Shown: piece after piece, positions 1-8,637 of the stretch
Numbering within the stretch: position 1 is the first letter of the stretch
How the letters are laid out: every line of letters starts with the position of its first letter
Source of the DNA: Chryseobacterium cucumeris
GTDB taxonomy: Bacteria; Bacteroidota; Bacteroidia; Flavobacteriales; Weeksellaceae
Direction of reading: 5' to 3'
Assembly (NCBI RefSeq): GCF_016775705.1
Contig: NZ_CP068760.1
Coordinates: 3,844,001 to 3,908,000, forward strand
Length of the DNA stretch: 64,000 nt
Translations under genes and position numbers: made by a program
Notes under the pieces: model-generated
Database searches by the model: none
What the model was told of the DNA's origin: nothing
What the model saw: only the letters and a program-made list of their open reading frames with translations

Positions 1-1034
1 CCTGTATCTCGGTTCAGGACACTTTAAACGAAAATATTCTTCAGAACCTTGCTCCTGGAAATTCTTCAAACATCATTAAAGCGATAGAACCTAATTACAA
101 AGAGTTCATTCCGCCTGCGATGATCAGAAGAATGTCTAAAACCGTAAAAATGAGCTCCGTAGCATCTCACTACGCATTGAAGGAAGCTGAAATTGAAAAA
201 CCGGATGCTATCATTGTAGGAACCGGAATGGGCTGCTCTCAGGATTCTGAAAAGTTCCTAAAAAATGTGATTGATAATCATGAAGAGTTTCTTACGCCTA
301 CCTTTTTCATCCAGTCTACCCATAATACGGTAGCAGGACAGATTGCTCTGGGATTACAGTGTCATGCTTACAACTTCACGTATGTAAATACTTCTTCTTC
401 ACTGGAGTTTTCGTTACTGGACGCTCAGCTTCAGATCAATGACGGAGAAGCAGAAAATGTTCTGGTAGGTTCTACAGACGAACAGACGGACAGAACCATG
501 GAACTTTACTGCTTAAATAATACGATCAAAAAAGAAGCAGATCTTCCTGCAGATTATTTGAATTCTAATACCAATGGCGTAATCTGGGGCGAAGGAGCCA
601 GCTTTTTTGTAATTGGAAAAGATAAGACCGAAAACTCTTACGCTAAGCTTAAGAATATCCAGATCAGCAACAAGGTTGAATTGAATGAAGTAAAGGATTT
701 TATCCAGAATTTCCTGGTTCAAAACAATCTTTCCACTCATGATATTGATGCGGTTATTTTAGGATTCAGTGGAGATGCACAATCAGATATGTATTATACA
801 AAAGCAATGGAACTGTTTCCTGATTCAGCACAGCTGTATTACAAACATCTGAGTGGAGAATTTAATACGGCAAGCGGGTTTTCCACCTTTATGGCCTGTC
901 ATATCCTGAAGGAACAGCAGATTCCGGAAGTAATGATGATCAATGCAGAAAAAAAGGAAAGTATAAAGAATATACTTCTTTACAACCATCTGGCGGGTGA
1001 TGATCACAGCCTGGTGTTATTGGAAAAGGCATAA
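1..1034 (+). CDS. Beta-ketoacyl synthase-like protein, chain-length-factor type (5' partial)
   Basis: The reading frame is open to the left edge, so the true start lies outside the window. The visible part has the thiolase/ketosynthase fold signatures (IPPAMIRRMSK near 114-140, STHNTVAGQIAL near 315-350). All three catalytic residues of a ketosynthase appear replaced: the active Cys aligns with Ser (about position 393, in VNTSSSLEF), the first His with Gly (about 762) and the second His with Glu (about 858). This pattern is known from chain-length factors that pair with an active ketosynthase, for example in type II polyketide and aryl-polyene systems. I infer that it partners the active ketosynthase at 11587-12807 or one outside the window. 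Confidence 0.85.
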   Translation, partial: CISVQDTLNENILQNLAPGNSSNIIKAIEPNYKEFIPPAMIRRMSKTVKMSSVASHYALKEAEIEKPDAIIVGTGMGCSQDSEKFLKNVIDNHEEFLTPTFFIQSTHNTVAGQIALGLQCHAYNFTYVNTSSSLEFSLLDAQLQINDGEAENVLVGSTDEQTDRTMELYCLNNTIKKEADLPADYLNSNTNGVIWGEGASFFVIGKDKTENSYAKLKNIQISNKVELNEVKDFIQNFLVQNNLSTHDIDAVILGFSGDAQSDMYYTKAMELFPDSAQLYYKHLSGEFNTASGFSTFMACHILKEQQIPEVMMINAEKKESIKNILLYNHLAGDDHSLVLLEKA

Positions 1035-1065
1035 TTGTTGAAATTGAAAATTATACGGTCTATTT

Positions 1066-1138
1066 GTCCTTCAGAGCGAAACGCAGTGAAGCGTGGAATC
1101 TAAATTAGAAATTAGTCTGGACTCCTACGGAGTGACAA
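1066..1138. repeat. Intergenic repeat of a type widespread in Bacteroidota
   Basis: This non-coding stretch between two plus-strand genes contains a GAGCGAAACGCAGTGAAGCG-like half followed by ACTCCTACGGAGTGAC. Both resemble dispersed intergenic elements I recall from many Bacteroidota genomes. The second half is itself a short palindrome (CTCCTACGGAG). No gene function is implied. The family assignment is from memory. Confidence 0.5.
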
Positions 1139-1189
1139 TGGTATACAATAAATATTACGACTATAAAACTTGTAATAAAACAATCAGCA

Positions 1190-1945
1190 ATGAAACATTA
1201 TCCCTTCATCCTGTTCTACCTTTTCTGTAACGTTTTTATTTATGCGTTCCACGGAAGTATTTGGATATATCTGTTTTGTTTTTTTGCTTTTTCTGCAGTA
1301 GTTGTCTGGGGTTCTTTTGACATTGAACTGGGATATTTTGTGAACAGTATTACTCATAAGCGTACCAGAATAAAAGAAGTGGCCCTTACATTTGATGACG
1401 GACCTACTGAATTTACCCCAAAGTTTTTAGACCTGCTTAAAGAACATCAGATAAAAGCAACTTTCTTCTGTATCGGAAAACAGATTGAAAAATACCCTGA
1501 GACGTTTCAGAGAATCATTGCAGAGGGACATACTATAGGAAATCATACGTTATCACATTCCAATTCTACAGGGTTTTTATCGACTTCAAAAATGATTACA
1601 GAGATTGAAAAATGTGATGAAGTCATAAAAAATGTGGGAAATATCAGCACCAGCCTCTACAGACCACCGTTCGGGGTAACGAATCCCAATATTGCGAAAG
1701 CAATTAAAAAAACGAATAAAGTAAGCATCGGTTGGAATGTCCGGTCATTGGACACCATCATTGATGACGAAAAGAAAATCTACAACAGAGTGACAAAAGG
1801 CCTGAAAAATGGGAGTATTATTCTGCTTCATGACACTTCGGAAAAGACATTTCGCGTGCTGGCCAATTTATTAGTATTTTTGAAGGATAAAAAATATTCA
1901 ACCTTTACTGTTGATACAGTGATAAATTCAAATAGAAATGATTAA
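1190..1945 (+). CDS. Polysaccharide deacetylase (NodB-homology) family protein
   Basis: This 251-residue protein starts with two hydrophobic stretches (about residues 5-20 and 24-40), so the catalytic domain is probably membrane-anchored. The NodB motifs are present: TFDDGP at 67-72 (catalytic and metal Asp), NHTLSH at 118-123 (metal His pair), RPPFG at 158-162 and an LLHD motif near the C-terminus. The family (carbohydrate esterase 4) removes N-acetyl groups from glycans, but here it lies inside a pigment cluster, so its substrate is uncertain. Its end overlaps the start of lolA by 8 bases, indicating one transcript. Confidence 0.88.
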   Translation: MKHYPFILFYLFCNVFIYAFHGSIWIYLFCFFAFSAVVVWGSFDIELGYFVNSITHKRTRIKEVALTFDDGPTEFTPKFLDLLKEHQIKATFFCIGKQIEKYPETFQRIIAEGHTIGNHTLSHSNSTGFLSTSKMITEIEKCDEVIKNVGNISTSLYRPPFGVTNPNIAKAIKKTNKVSIGWNVRSLDTIIDDEKKIYNRVTKGLKNGSIILLHDTSEKTFRVLANLLVFLKDKKYSTFTVDTVINSNRND

Positions 1946-2564
1946 AAATATAGCTTTCGGAGTATTCTTACTGGTTTCCGGTTTCTTTTTTGCACAAAAT
2001 ACCGCAATGTCCGGAGCTGAAGCCAAAGCATTTGTATCGAAGGTTTCTTCTGATACGAAAGGAATTAAAACGTTGCAGAGTGATTTTACCCAGACCAAAA
2101 AAATGGATTTTCTGGATAAAAGCATTGTTACCTATGGGAAAATGTCTTTGCAGACACCCAATATGCTGAGCTGGAAATATACAAAACCTTATCAGTACAG
2201 CATTGTTTTTAAAAGCAATAAAATCTTCATCAACGATCAGGGGAAAAAATCTTCTGTAGATGCCAAGAGCAAAACATTTGAAAAAATCAATAAACTTATT
2301 GTAGGAAGTTCGAACGGAACCATGTTCAATGATCCTGAGTTCACCGTTACCTATTTTAAGAACGGAAATTACAATGTGGCGAAGTTTATCCCAAAAACTT
2401 CTCAGCTGCTGAAATATATTAAACAGATCGAACTGTTTTTCCCTAAGAACCAGTCGACAGTTTCACAGGTCAATATGACGGAGGCTTCCGGAGATACTAC
2501 GAATATTGTTTTCAAAAATACCAAGATCAATGCTTCAATTCCTGCGTCAGAGTTTACTTTATAG
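1938..2564 (+). CDS. lolA: LolA-like outer-membrane lipoprotein carrier protein
   Basis: This 208-residue protein has a cleavable signal peptide (about 1-20, ending FFFAQ) followed by a LolA-type body: LQSDFTQTKKMDF, then TYGKMSLQTPNMLSWKY and repeated beta strands. LolA chaperones lipoproteins across the periplasm. Dedicated LolA-like proteins sit in aryl-polyene and flexirubin clusters, usually near an MMPL/RND exporter, and are thought to carry the lipid-like pigment. No exporter is visible here and it may lie left of the window. Its start overlaps the deacetylase and its end overlaps the next lipoprotein gene. Confidence 0.88.
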   Translation: MIKNIAFGVFLLVSGFFFAQNTAMSGAEAKAFVSKVSSDTKGIKTLQSDFTQTKKMDFLDKSIVTYGKMSLQTPNMLSWKYTKPYQYSIVFKSNKIFINDQGKKSSVDAKSKTFEKINKLIVGSSNGTMFNDPEFTVTYFKNGNYNVAKFIPKTSQLLKYIKQIELFFPKNQSTVSQVNMTEASGDTTNIVFKNTKINASIPASEFTL

Positions 2565-3165
2565 CCTGATTCTGATCCTGGCTGTTTCCTGTAAAACCTA
2601 TAAGTTAACAGAAGCAAAACCTGTCTCTTCTTCTGAAAAGATGGTGGAAAACTTATATTTCTCTTCCGGTGAAGATTATGTTTACAAATGCCAGATGGAT
2701 ATTTATAAAAACCATGTAAGCGGTATTCTGATCATCAAAAAACTGAATGAAACAACGCATCGTGTTGCCTTAACTTCTGATTTCGGGAATAAACTGATAG
2801 ATTTTGAAGTCTCTGATAATGATTTCAGACTGAATTATGTGCTTCCTGACCTGGATAAAAAAATAGTCATCAATTTCCTGAAAAACGACTTTCAACAGCT
2901 TCTGAAAAGGAAATATCCGGTCAGTGAAAGTTTTGAAAACGAAAATGCTAAAATCTACCTTTCAAAAATCGAAAATAAAAGCTATTATCTGTTTTTCAAC
3001 AAAGAAAGTAATTTGCTGAAGCAGATTATCTATACGAAAAACAACAAAGAGAAAATCGATTTTACTTTTGATGCAAAAAAACCTATCTTCGCAGACAGCT
3101 TAAACCTGCAGCACAAGGACTTTAAGATCAACATAAAACTATTTCAAATAACCGAAACAGAGTAA
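2530..3165 (+). CDS. Small lipoprotein of the pigment cluster, unknown function
   Basis: I chose the ATG at 2530, which gives 211 residues and a good lipoprotein signal: hydrophobic residues 9-19 and a lipobox LAVSC with Cys 21. A TTG at 2506 in the same frame would add eight residues and lengthen the overlap with lolA (35 bases from the ATG). The mature part is rich in short beta-strand-like segments and has no motif I recognise. Its position just after lolA suggests an outer-membrane receptor or LolB-like partner for LolA cargo. That is inferred from position only. Confidence 0.8.
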   Translation: MLQFLRQSLLYSLILILAVSCKTYKLTEAKPVSSSEKMVENLYFSSGEDYVYKCQMDIYKNHVSGILIIKKLNETTHRVALTSDFGNKLIDFEVSDNDFRLNYVLPDLDKKIVINFLKNDFQQLLKRKYPVSESFENENAKIYLSKIENKSYYLFFNKESNLLKQIIYTKNNKEKIDFTFDAKKPIFADSLNLQHKDFKINIKLFQITETE

Positions 3166-3243
3166 TTTCTGCCCTCAAATCTATGGATATATCTATTTTT
3201 TGGAAAGAAATTGATTATACTTTAATCTTAAAAAAATAAGATC

Positions 3244-3624
3244 ATGCAAACGATTCTTACAGACTTTTATACTTTAACATCATACGATAAAGCAGAAGAC
3301 GGAAAGTTTACTGCTCATATTCATCTTAATAAAGACCACGATATTTTCAAAGGACACTTCCCTGGAAATCCGGTGACTCCCGGTGTTTGTATGATGCAGA
3401 TCATTAAAGAACTTACTGAGGAACTGACGGGTTCAAAATTATTCCTGAAAACCGCTTCGAATGTAAAGTTCATGGCAATTATCAATCCCTTTGAAACCCC
3501 TGATCTGGTACTTCAGCTTGATATTACTGAAAATGAAGACGATGTTAAAGTAAAAAACACCACTTCTTTTGGCGAGACTATTGCATTGAAATTGTCTGTA
3601 AGCTATAAAAAAATATCATCATGA
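3244..3624 (+). CDS. Hotdog-fold 3-hydroxyacyl-ACP dehydratase (FabZ/ApeP-like)
   Basis: This 126-residue protein carries the FabZ-type signature FKGHFPGNPVTPGV at residues 35-48, with the catalytic His at 38. The usual acidic partner in the central helix is not obvious: the helix reads CMMQIIKEL, with Gln where FabZ often has Glu. Such divergent dehydratases occur in aryl-polyene clusters, where they keep the trans double bonds of the growing polyene. The stop codon overlaps the next start as ATGA, so the two genes are probably translationally coupled. Confidence 0.85.
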   Translation: MQTILTDFYTLTSYDKAEDGKFTAHIHLNKDHDIFKGHFPGNPVTPGVCMMQIIKELTEELTGSKLFLKTASNVKFMAIINPFETPDLVLQLDITENEDDVKVKNTTSFGETIALKLSVSYKKISS

Positions 3625-4097
3625 AACTAATCTTATCATTCATAGCAGCATTTGTTTTTTTCTTTCAATCTGACCTTGAAACGCTGAGAAACAGCTATGC
3701 TAAGGCGAACGAATCCACTACCAATACTGCGAGCTTTATTGAAACTGCGGAAAAACAATCAGGTTCTGATGCTGTAACTGTCGGATATAAAGCAGCAGCA
3801 AAGATTATGGAGGCGAAAATTGCTAAAAGCAACAGAAAAGCTCTGGTAAAGACAGGCGCTACAAGTCTTGAAGGCATTATTAAAAGTAATCCTAATAATG
3901 CAGAACTTCGTCTGATCAGAATGAGTGTTCAGGAAAATATTCCTAAGATCGTAGGATACCGCGGGAGCCTGAAGGATGATAAAGCTTTCCTGCTGAATAA
4001 TTACAGCAAACAGAATACAGCTCTGAAGGGCTATATCAAAAGGTTTGCAATGCAATCTAAAACCATGACAGAGGCGGAAAGAGCCACTTTAAAATAA
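3621..4097 (+). CDS. Secreted or periplasmic protein of the pigment cluster, unknown function
   Basis: This 158-residue protein has a short N-terminal hydrophobic segment (about 2-16) that looks like a signal peptide. The rest is helical, Ala/Lys/Asn-rich and without motifs I can name. It overlaps the dehydratase by four bases and ends four bases before the glycosyltransferase, so it is embedded in the cluster operon. I recognise similar proteins only as conserved hypotheticals of flexirubin clusters. Confidence 0.75.
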   Translation: MKLILSFIAAFVFFFQSDLETLRNSYAKANESTTNTASFIETAEKQSGSDAVTVGYKAAAKIMEAKIAKSNRKALVKTGATSLEGIIKSNPNNAELRLIRMSVQENIPKIVGYRGSLKDDKAFLLNNYSKQNTALKGYIKRFAMQSKTMTEAERATLK

Positions 4098-4101
4098 AAA
4101 A

Positions 4102-5274
4102 ATGCTGCTTGCTGAAGTACAGGACGCCATTTCTGAAAAGAAGATATGCGTTTTAATCCCTACCTACAATAATGAAAAAACCCTGAAGAGGGTTATTGAC
4201 GGTGTTCTCAACTACACCGGAAGTATTATTGTGGTTGATGATGGTTCTACAGATTCCACGCCTCAGATCCTTGCTCAATATCCTCAGATCACTGTAATTT
4301 CCTTACCGGAGAATAAAGGGAAAGGAAACGGCCTAAAAACAGGTTTCAGAGCAGCAAAGAAATCAGGATATGATTACGCCATCACCATTGATTCGGATGG
4401 GCAGCATTATCCGGATGATATTCCGGTATTTGTAGAAGCTCTTCTTCAGGAAAAAGAAGACGTTCTTCTGATCGGAAACAGAAATATGTCTCAGGATGGC
4501 ATTCCTAAGAAAAGCAGTTTCGGAAACCGTTTTTCCAATTTCTGGTTTTGGTTTGAAACCGGTATCAGGCTGGAAGATACACAGTCCGGCTACAGACTTT
4601 ATCCTTTGCATAAAATTCCAAAGAAATATTTTACCCCTAAGTTTGAATTTGAAATTGAAATCATTGTAAGAACTGCCTGGCGACATGTTCCGGTAAAAAA
4701 TGTTCCGATCAAAGTTTTGTATGATCCGGCAGAGCGGGTTTCGCATTTCAGACCTTTCAAAGATTTTACAAGAATCAGTATTCTGAACACCATACTGGTA
4801 ACGATTACTCTACTTTATATTATTCCGAGAAATTTCGTGAATAATTTCAAAAAAAAAAGCTTTAAAAGATTCATCCAGGAAGATGTCTTAGAAAGTGACG
4901 GAAGTAACCGAACAAAAGCATTTTCCATAGCTTTGGGAGTGTTTATAGGACTTTCTCCTTTCTGGGGATTCCAGACTCTTCTGGTGATCAGTTTATCTGT
5001 ACTTTTTAAGCTTAATAAAGTCCTTGCATTTGTAGCCTCCAATGTGAGCCTTCCTCCTTTTATCCCTTTTATTATTGCCGCTTCTCTGTTTCTGGGAGCT
5101 CCCTTTGTAAGTGGAAACAGCGATATTCTAAGTCAGGATTTAAATTTCGAACTGATCAAGAACAATCTTCTGCAATATGTGATTGGCAGCTTTATCTTAA
5201 GCACAACACTTTCGGTCATTGCAGGAATAACCTCTTTTCTGTTTCTGAATAAGGTAAGCCCGGAAAACAATTAA
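4102..5274 (+). CDS. Family 2 glycosyltransferase fused to a DUF2062 membrane domain
   Basis: Residues about 12-230 form a GT-A fold: PTYNNEKTL, VVDDGSTDST, ENKGKGNGLKTG and the metal-binding DSDGQH. A DUF2062 domain with several hydrophobic helices (KAFSIALGVFIGLSPFWGFQ onward) fills the C-terminal third. GT2 enzymes of this kind transfer a sugar to lipid or polyketide acceptors at the membrane. In aryl-polyene-type loci they are thought to help build the lipid or sugar anchor of the pigment. The gene ends the plus-strand arm just before a hairpin. Confidence 0.88.
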   Translation: MLLAEVQDAISEKKICVLIPTYNNEKTLKRVIDGVLNYTGSIIVVDDGSTDSTPQILAQYPQITVISLPENKGKGNGLKTGFRAAKKSGYDYAITIDSDGQHYPDDIPVFVEALLQEKEDVLLIGNRNMSQDGIPKKSSFGNRFSNFWFWFETGIRLEDTQSGYRLYPLHKIPKKYFTPKFEFEIEIIVRTAWRHVPVKNVPIKVLYDPAERVSHFRPFKDFTRISILNTILVTITLLYIIPRNFVNNFKKKSFKRFIQEDVLESDGSNRTKAFSIALGVFIGLSPFWGFQTLLVISLSVLFKLNKVLAFVASNVSLPPFIPFIIAASLFLGAPFVSGNSDILSQDLNFELIKNNLLQYVIGSFILSTTLSVIAGITSFLFLNKVSPENN

Positions 5275-5277
5275 AAA

Positions 5278-5300
5278 AGCCCGGAACAAAGTTCCAGGCT
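5278..5300 (-). terminator. Rho-independent terminator for the minus-strand operon
   Basis: Arms AGCCCGGAAC and GTTCCAGGCT pair with one mismatch around an AAA loop. Read on the minus strand the hairpin is followed by a T run (complement of 5273-5278). It lies between the convergent glycosyltransferase and hydrolase genes. Confidence 0.7.
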
Positions 5301-5325
5301 CATTATAGCAATAATCTTATTGTAT

Positions 5326-6579
5326 TTATTTCAGAATAAAATCTGTAATGTCTTTCAAAAACTGTTCATCCACTTTTCCTTTTATTTCATAATCTTTTGG
5401 AGATGGTTTTCCGGAACCTTCAATAAATAAGTGACTTAATGCAGGATAAAATTTAAAAACAGCTGTTTTATCATTTTTCAATGTTTCTTTCCAAAGATTA
5501 AAATCTTTTTCAGTCACCTGATAATCTCTTCCTCCCTGTGCGAAAAACATCGGAGCTTTGATTTTTTTAACTTCGTTAAGCTGATTATAATCCTTCAAAT
5601 ACTTCCAATATGCGGCAGACTGGCCCAAAGGAAGCTCTGATGCAGGAGAATGTAAGTTAAATTGGGATGAGTTTAAAAAAGCAACCTGCTTTTTAATTTC
5701 CTGAACAGCTTCGACTGTAACTTTAGCCGGATCCATCGTATGAAGATATTCATATTGCTCAACAAGAAGATCCTGCAGCGCTCTTGCATTCCCAGCCATA
5801 AAAACATATTTTGAAACCTGTGCCTTTTCTGCAATTTTTGGAATCATATACGCTCCCTGGCTATGACCCAGAATAACGATCTCATATCCTTTATAATCAG
5901 AACTGTTTTTAAAATAAAGAGCTGCGTTTACGGCATCATTGACGGTCTCTTCTTCTACAGTAGACTTTTCAGTGAATGCTTCAGGGGAAGAATATGTTCT
6001 TTTATCATATCGATAGGAAGCAATTCCGTTGTTTAAAAGATATTCTGCAATGTCTTTAAACGGCTTGTTTTCTCCAATAGTTTCATCTCTGTCATGAGGT
6101 CCGGAGCCGTGAACGAAAATAACCAACCTCTTTTTATTGTTGGAAGGTGGAATTAATAATGTTCCGTTCAGCTCAATAGCATCACTTTTTATTTTCAATG
6201 TGGTTTTCTCATCTCTTTTTTCAAATATTTTGTGAGGAACCAGGAAGAAACCCAGCAATTTATTATTCTCACTGAAAGTAAGCTGAATATCCAGTTTTTC
6301 CTTTTCAAATTCAGAATAGTAATAATAGGTGTTTCCTTCGTTATTTACTTCAAGGATCTTTTTCAATCCTCCAATCTGGCCCAGGAGCTGTTGCGGAATC
6401 GCTTTGAGCTGTTCCACCGGAATTTGTCCCGCTACGGAAGAATCAAAATAAGAATGTGCTTTTTCTATATTTTGATCAACCAGCAGAGCTTTAATGAAAA
6501 TATTTCCAATCTCTTTTCTATCCTGAGAAAAAGCTGGCAGAAAATATACGATAAAGAATAAGGTTAAAAGTTTTTTCAT
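5326..6579 (-). CDS. Secreted DUF3887-alpha/beta hydrolase
   Basis: This 417-residue protein has a signal peptide (1-18, ending AFSQ), then a DUF3887-like domain (about 20-115; ALLVDQNIEKAHSYFD), then an alpha/beta hydrolase with the oxyanion stretch FVHGSGPHDRDE, the nucleophile elbow GHSQG, an acid in GGRDYQV and a late His in ALSHLF. A serine esterase or peptidase in the periplasm fits. It is the last gene of the minus-strand run, six bases after the DUF1648-like gene. Whether it acts on the pigment is unknown. Confidence 0.88.
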   Translation of the reverse strand: MKKLLTLFFIVYFLPAFSQDRKEIGNIFIKALLVDQNIEKAHSYFDSSVAGQIPVEQLKAIPQQLLGQIGGLKKILEVNNEGNTYYYYSEFEKEKLDIQLTFSENNKLLGFFLVPHKIFEKRDEKTTLKIKSDAIELNGTLLIPPSNNKKRLVIFVHGSGPHDRDETIGENKPFKDIAEYLLNNGIASYRYDKRTYSSPEAFTEKSTVEEETVNDAVNAALYFKNSSDYKGYEIVILGHSQGAYMIPKIAEKAQVSKYVFMAGNARALQDLLVEQYEYLHTMDPAKVTVEAVQEIKKQVAFLNSSQFNLHSPASELPLGQSAAYWKYLKDYNQLNEVKKIKAPMFFAQGGRDYQVTEKDFNLWKETLKNDKTAVFKFYPALSHLFIEGSGKPSPKDYEIKGKVDEQFLKDITDFILK

Positions 6580-6585
6580 AATTAA

Positions 6586-6951
6586 TTATTTAAAAACCAC
6601 ATCAGAAAATGAAAGTGGCGTCATCATGATGGTAACAAATATCGAAATAATAACCAAAGCGAGCTGGGTGATATGATATGTTTTTTCCCTTTCCTCTTCC
6701 TTCATTTCAAAGGTAAATTTTATTTTATCAGGTCTTCTGATAATCAACCAGATAAACACAAGAACAGCCAGATTCATCAGTATGGGAAACACAAGAAATA
6801 TTTTACTCCCATAGCTGTCTTTCATACTTCCGTAACCGTGAATAATGATGGTTTCAGGTATTGAGCTGTACACGGTGCACAAATACACAGAATAACAGAT
6901 GATAATAACAAAAGGAATACAGAACAGCAGTTTTATATATTTGGGGATCAT
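6586..6951 (-). CDS. DUF1648-like small membrane protein
   Basis: This 121-residue protein has three or four hydrophobic segments (about 8-28, 50-68 and 92-115). Between the first two lies a SIPETIIIHGYG...YGSK stretch resembling the DUF1648 signature, seen in small membrane proteins and SdpI-type immunity proteins. Its ATG overlaps the stop of the C45-family gene by four bases, so translation is probably coupled. No function in the pigment pathway can be assigned. Confidence 0.75.
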   Translation of the reverse strand: MIPKYIKLLFCIPFVIIICYSVYLCTVYSSIPETIIIHGYGSMKDSYGSKIFLVFPILMNLAVLVFIWLIIRRPDKIKFTFEMKEEEREKTYHITQLALVIISIFVTIMMTPLSFSDVVFK

Positions 6952-8636
6952 TTCAGTTTCTTTAAAGTTTTCTTCAGGTATTTTTCTACATTCTTTCTAT
7001 CCGGAACCGTCGTAATTACTTTAGTCAGCGCTTTTTCAAACTCCATTTTTGCCTTTGAATATTCTTTTTTGCTAAAATAGTATTTTCCGGATTGATAATA
7101 GATCAGCCAGAAATCGGGGTTCATAGCCTGATAGGAATGAATAACATCATCCGTCAGCAGTGTATTTTTATTGCCAGCAGCCTCACTGATTTCTTTCCCG
7201 TACATTTTAGACAACTCATAGTTTTGAAATTCTTCAGAATCCGCAAATGGATCTCTTGGAATATTTAAACCTGATTTTGAAAGGTCATCAGGCTGCAATC
7301 CTTTGTCTGAAAAGATTTTGTTCAGATCATAGCAAACAAATTCTCCCAGCTGATACGGATTGGAAGAAACCCAAACCAGTTTTTTCTGTGGCGAAAATAT
7401 AACAGCATGGTGAGCTAGCAGCTGATTGAGTGCTTTTTCATTACCGTAACCGATGCTTTCATCTTTTAAACCGGATCTGTTCCTTAAAATGGAAGCCATC
7501 TTTTCCGGTGTTATTTTCTTTTCTTCCTGCAAAAGCTCCTGAAGCCTTTCATAACGGTATTCAGAATGGCTTTCCTCAATATGTTTCTGATTTCTTTTGT
7601 CATCTTTATAAGCTTCCGACTGAAAATGATTGGTACAAAGAACTCTGCTGGTATTCTGCACGCTATATACACCGAAATTCTTAGGCGAAACTTCAATGAT
7701 TACCGCATTTTTGTCTGCAGCGCTTCCCACCAGAATAGATTCCGAAACAAATACTTTTCTTTTTTTAGCAATCGCAATGGCTTCTTCTATATTTTTAGCA
7801 TACTGCAGAATTTCTCTTGTAACAAGGGAAATCGGGGTTTTGGCTGTTAAAGGAATTTTTGATTTCCCCGCATTAATGGTTACTGTAATTCCTTCCTTAT
7901 TCATTCCTGAAACCACACCAATCATTCCCGGCCAGCTTACCGACATGTAAGGAATTCCTTCATCTGGCTGAACAAATTCTACCAGCTTGTTCCTTGAAAA
8001 ATCATCGCCTACATAAAAATCAAAATTTCTTCCGATCAGCAAATCCCCATCTTCGGTGTTTTCGTTCCATACGGCAAGAGAAGTACAGCCCACCATGGCC
8101 AGATCCTGCATCGCATGTCCTATATCATGAGCTCCGTGCAGATAAAGGCTTCTTAAATATTTGGGAGCAATAAAATCATACTGATCCGAGGAATATTGTG
8201 ACAAACCATATAATTCTGCCTGATAATCTTCTCTTACATTGAGGTACATTTTTCTGTTATACCATTTTAAAAAGCCCCTTAATATCCTTTGTCTGAATTT
8301 TGAAGGGACAAAACTTTCCACTTTTGAAAAGAAAATGCTTTCCTGCTTCTGCATTAGGCTTTGTGTCAATGCTCCATTATTATATCCTAATTGTAAAGGA
8401 TTTCCTTTAATATAAAGTTCCCAGAGCTGTTGTTTATTTTTGGTAAGATAATTCTGATTATAGCTGAAAGTGCTGTCGTTGATTCTGGTAATTTTTGGAA
8501 CCTCCAGAGCATATTGTTTTACCTCAGGAATATGCCGGATAGATTTTGATATTCCGCAGGATATGAAGAAAAAACAAAGAGTGAGATAAAGAAAGGTTCT
8601 TTGAACGGATGTATAAATGGTTTTAGTTTTTTTCAC
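6948..8636 (-). CDS. C45-type acyltransferase/peptidase lipoprotein (penicillin acyltransferase fold)
   Basis: This 562-residue protein begins at a GTG one base after the stop of the upstream gene. No ATG is available before the lipoprotein signal, whose lipobox ends in FFISC (Cys 27). The likely N-terminal nucleophile is Cys 184 in MVGCTSLAVW, followed by GRNFDF at 202-207, both hallmarks of the acyl-CoA:6-aminopenicillanate acyltransferase (peptidase C45) family. A TPR-like helix pair lies near residues 510-545. A Cys-nucleophile acyl transfer outside the inner membrane is plausible, for example esterifying the pigment, but that role is inferred. Confidence 0.88.
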   Translation of the reverse strand: MKKTKTIYTSVQRTFLYLTLCFFFISCGISKSIRHIPEVKQYALEVPKITRINDSTFSYNQNYLTKNKQQLWELYIKGNPLQLGYNNGALTQSLMQKQESIFFSKVESFVPSKFRQRILRGFLKWYNRKMYLNVREDYQAELYGLSQYSSDQYDFIAPKYLRSLYLHGAHDIGHAMQDLAMVGCTSLAVWNENTEDGDLLIGRNFDFYVGDDFSRNKLVEFVQPDEGIPYMSVSWPGMIGVVSGMNKEGITVTINAGKSKIPLTAKTPISLVTREILQYAKNIEEAIAIAKKRKVFVSESILVGSAADKNAVIIEVSPKNFGVYSVQNTSRVLCTNHFQSEAYKDDKRNQKHIEESHSEYRYERLQELLQEEKKITPEKMASILRNRSGLKDESIGYGNEKALNQLLAHHAVIFSPQKKLVWVSSNPYQLGEFVCYDLNKIFSDKGLQPDDLSKSGLNIPRDPFADSEEFQNYELSKMYGKEISEAAGNKNTLLTDDVIHSYQAMNPDFWLIYYQSGKYYFSKKEYSKAKMEFEKALTKVITTVPDRKNVEKYLKKTLKKLK

Positions 8637-8637
8637 T

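Noticed and set aside
2506..2529. TTG start for the lipoprotein after lolA
   Set aside because: The ATG at 2530 gives a compact lipoprotein signal and a shorter overlap.
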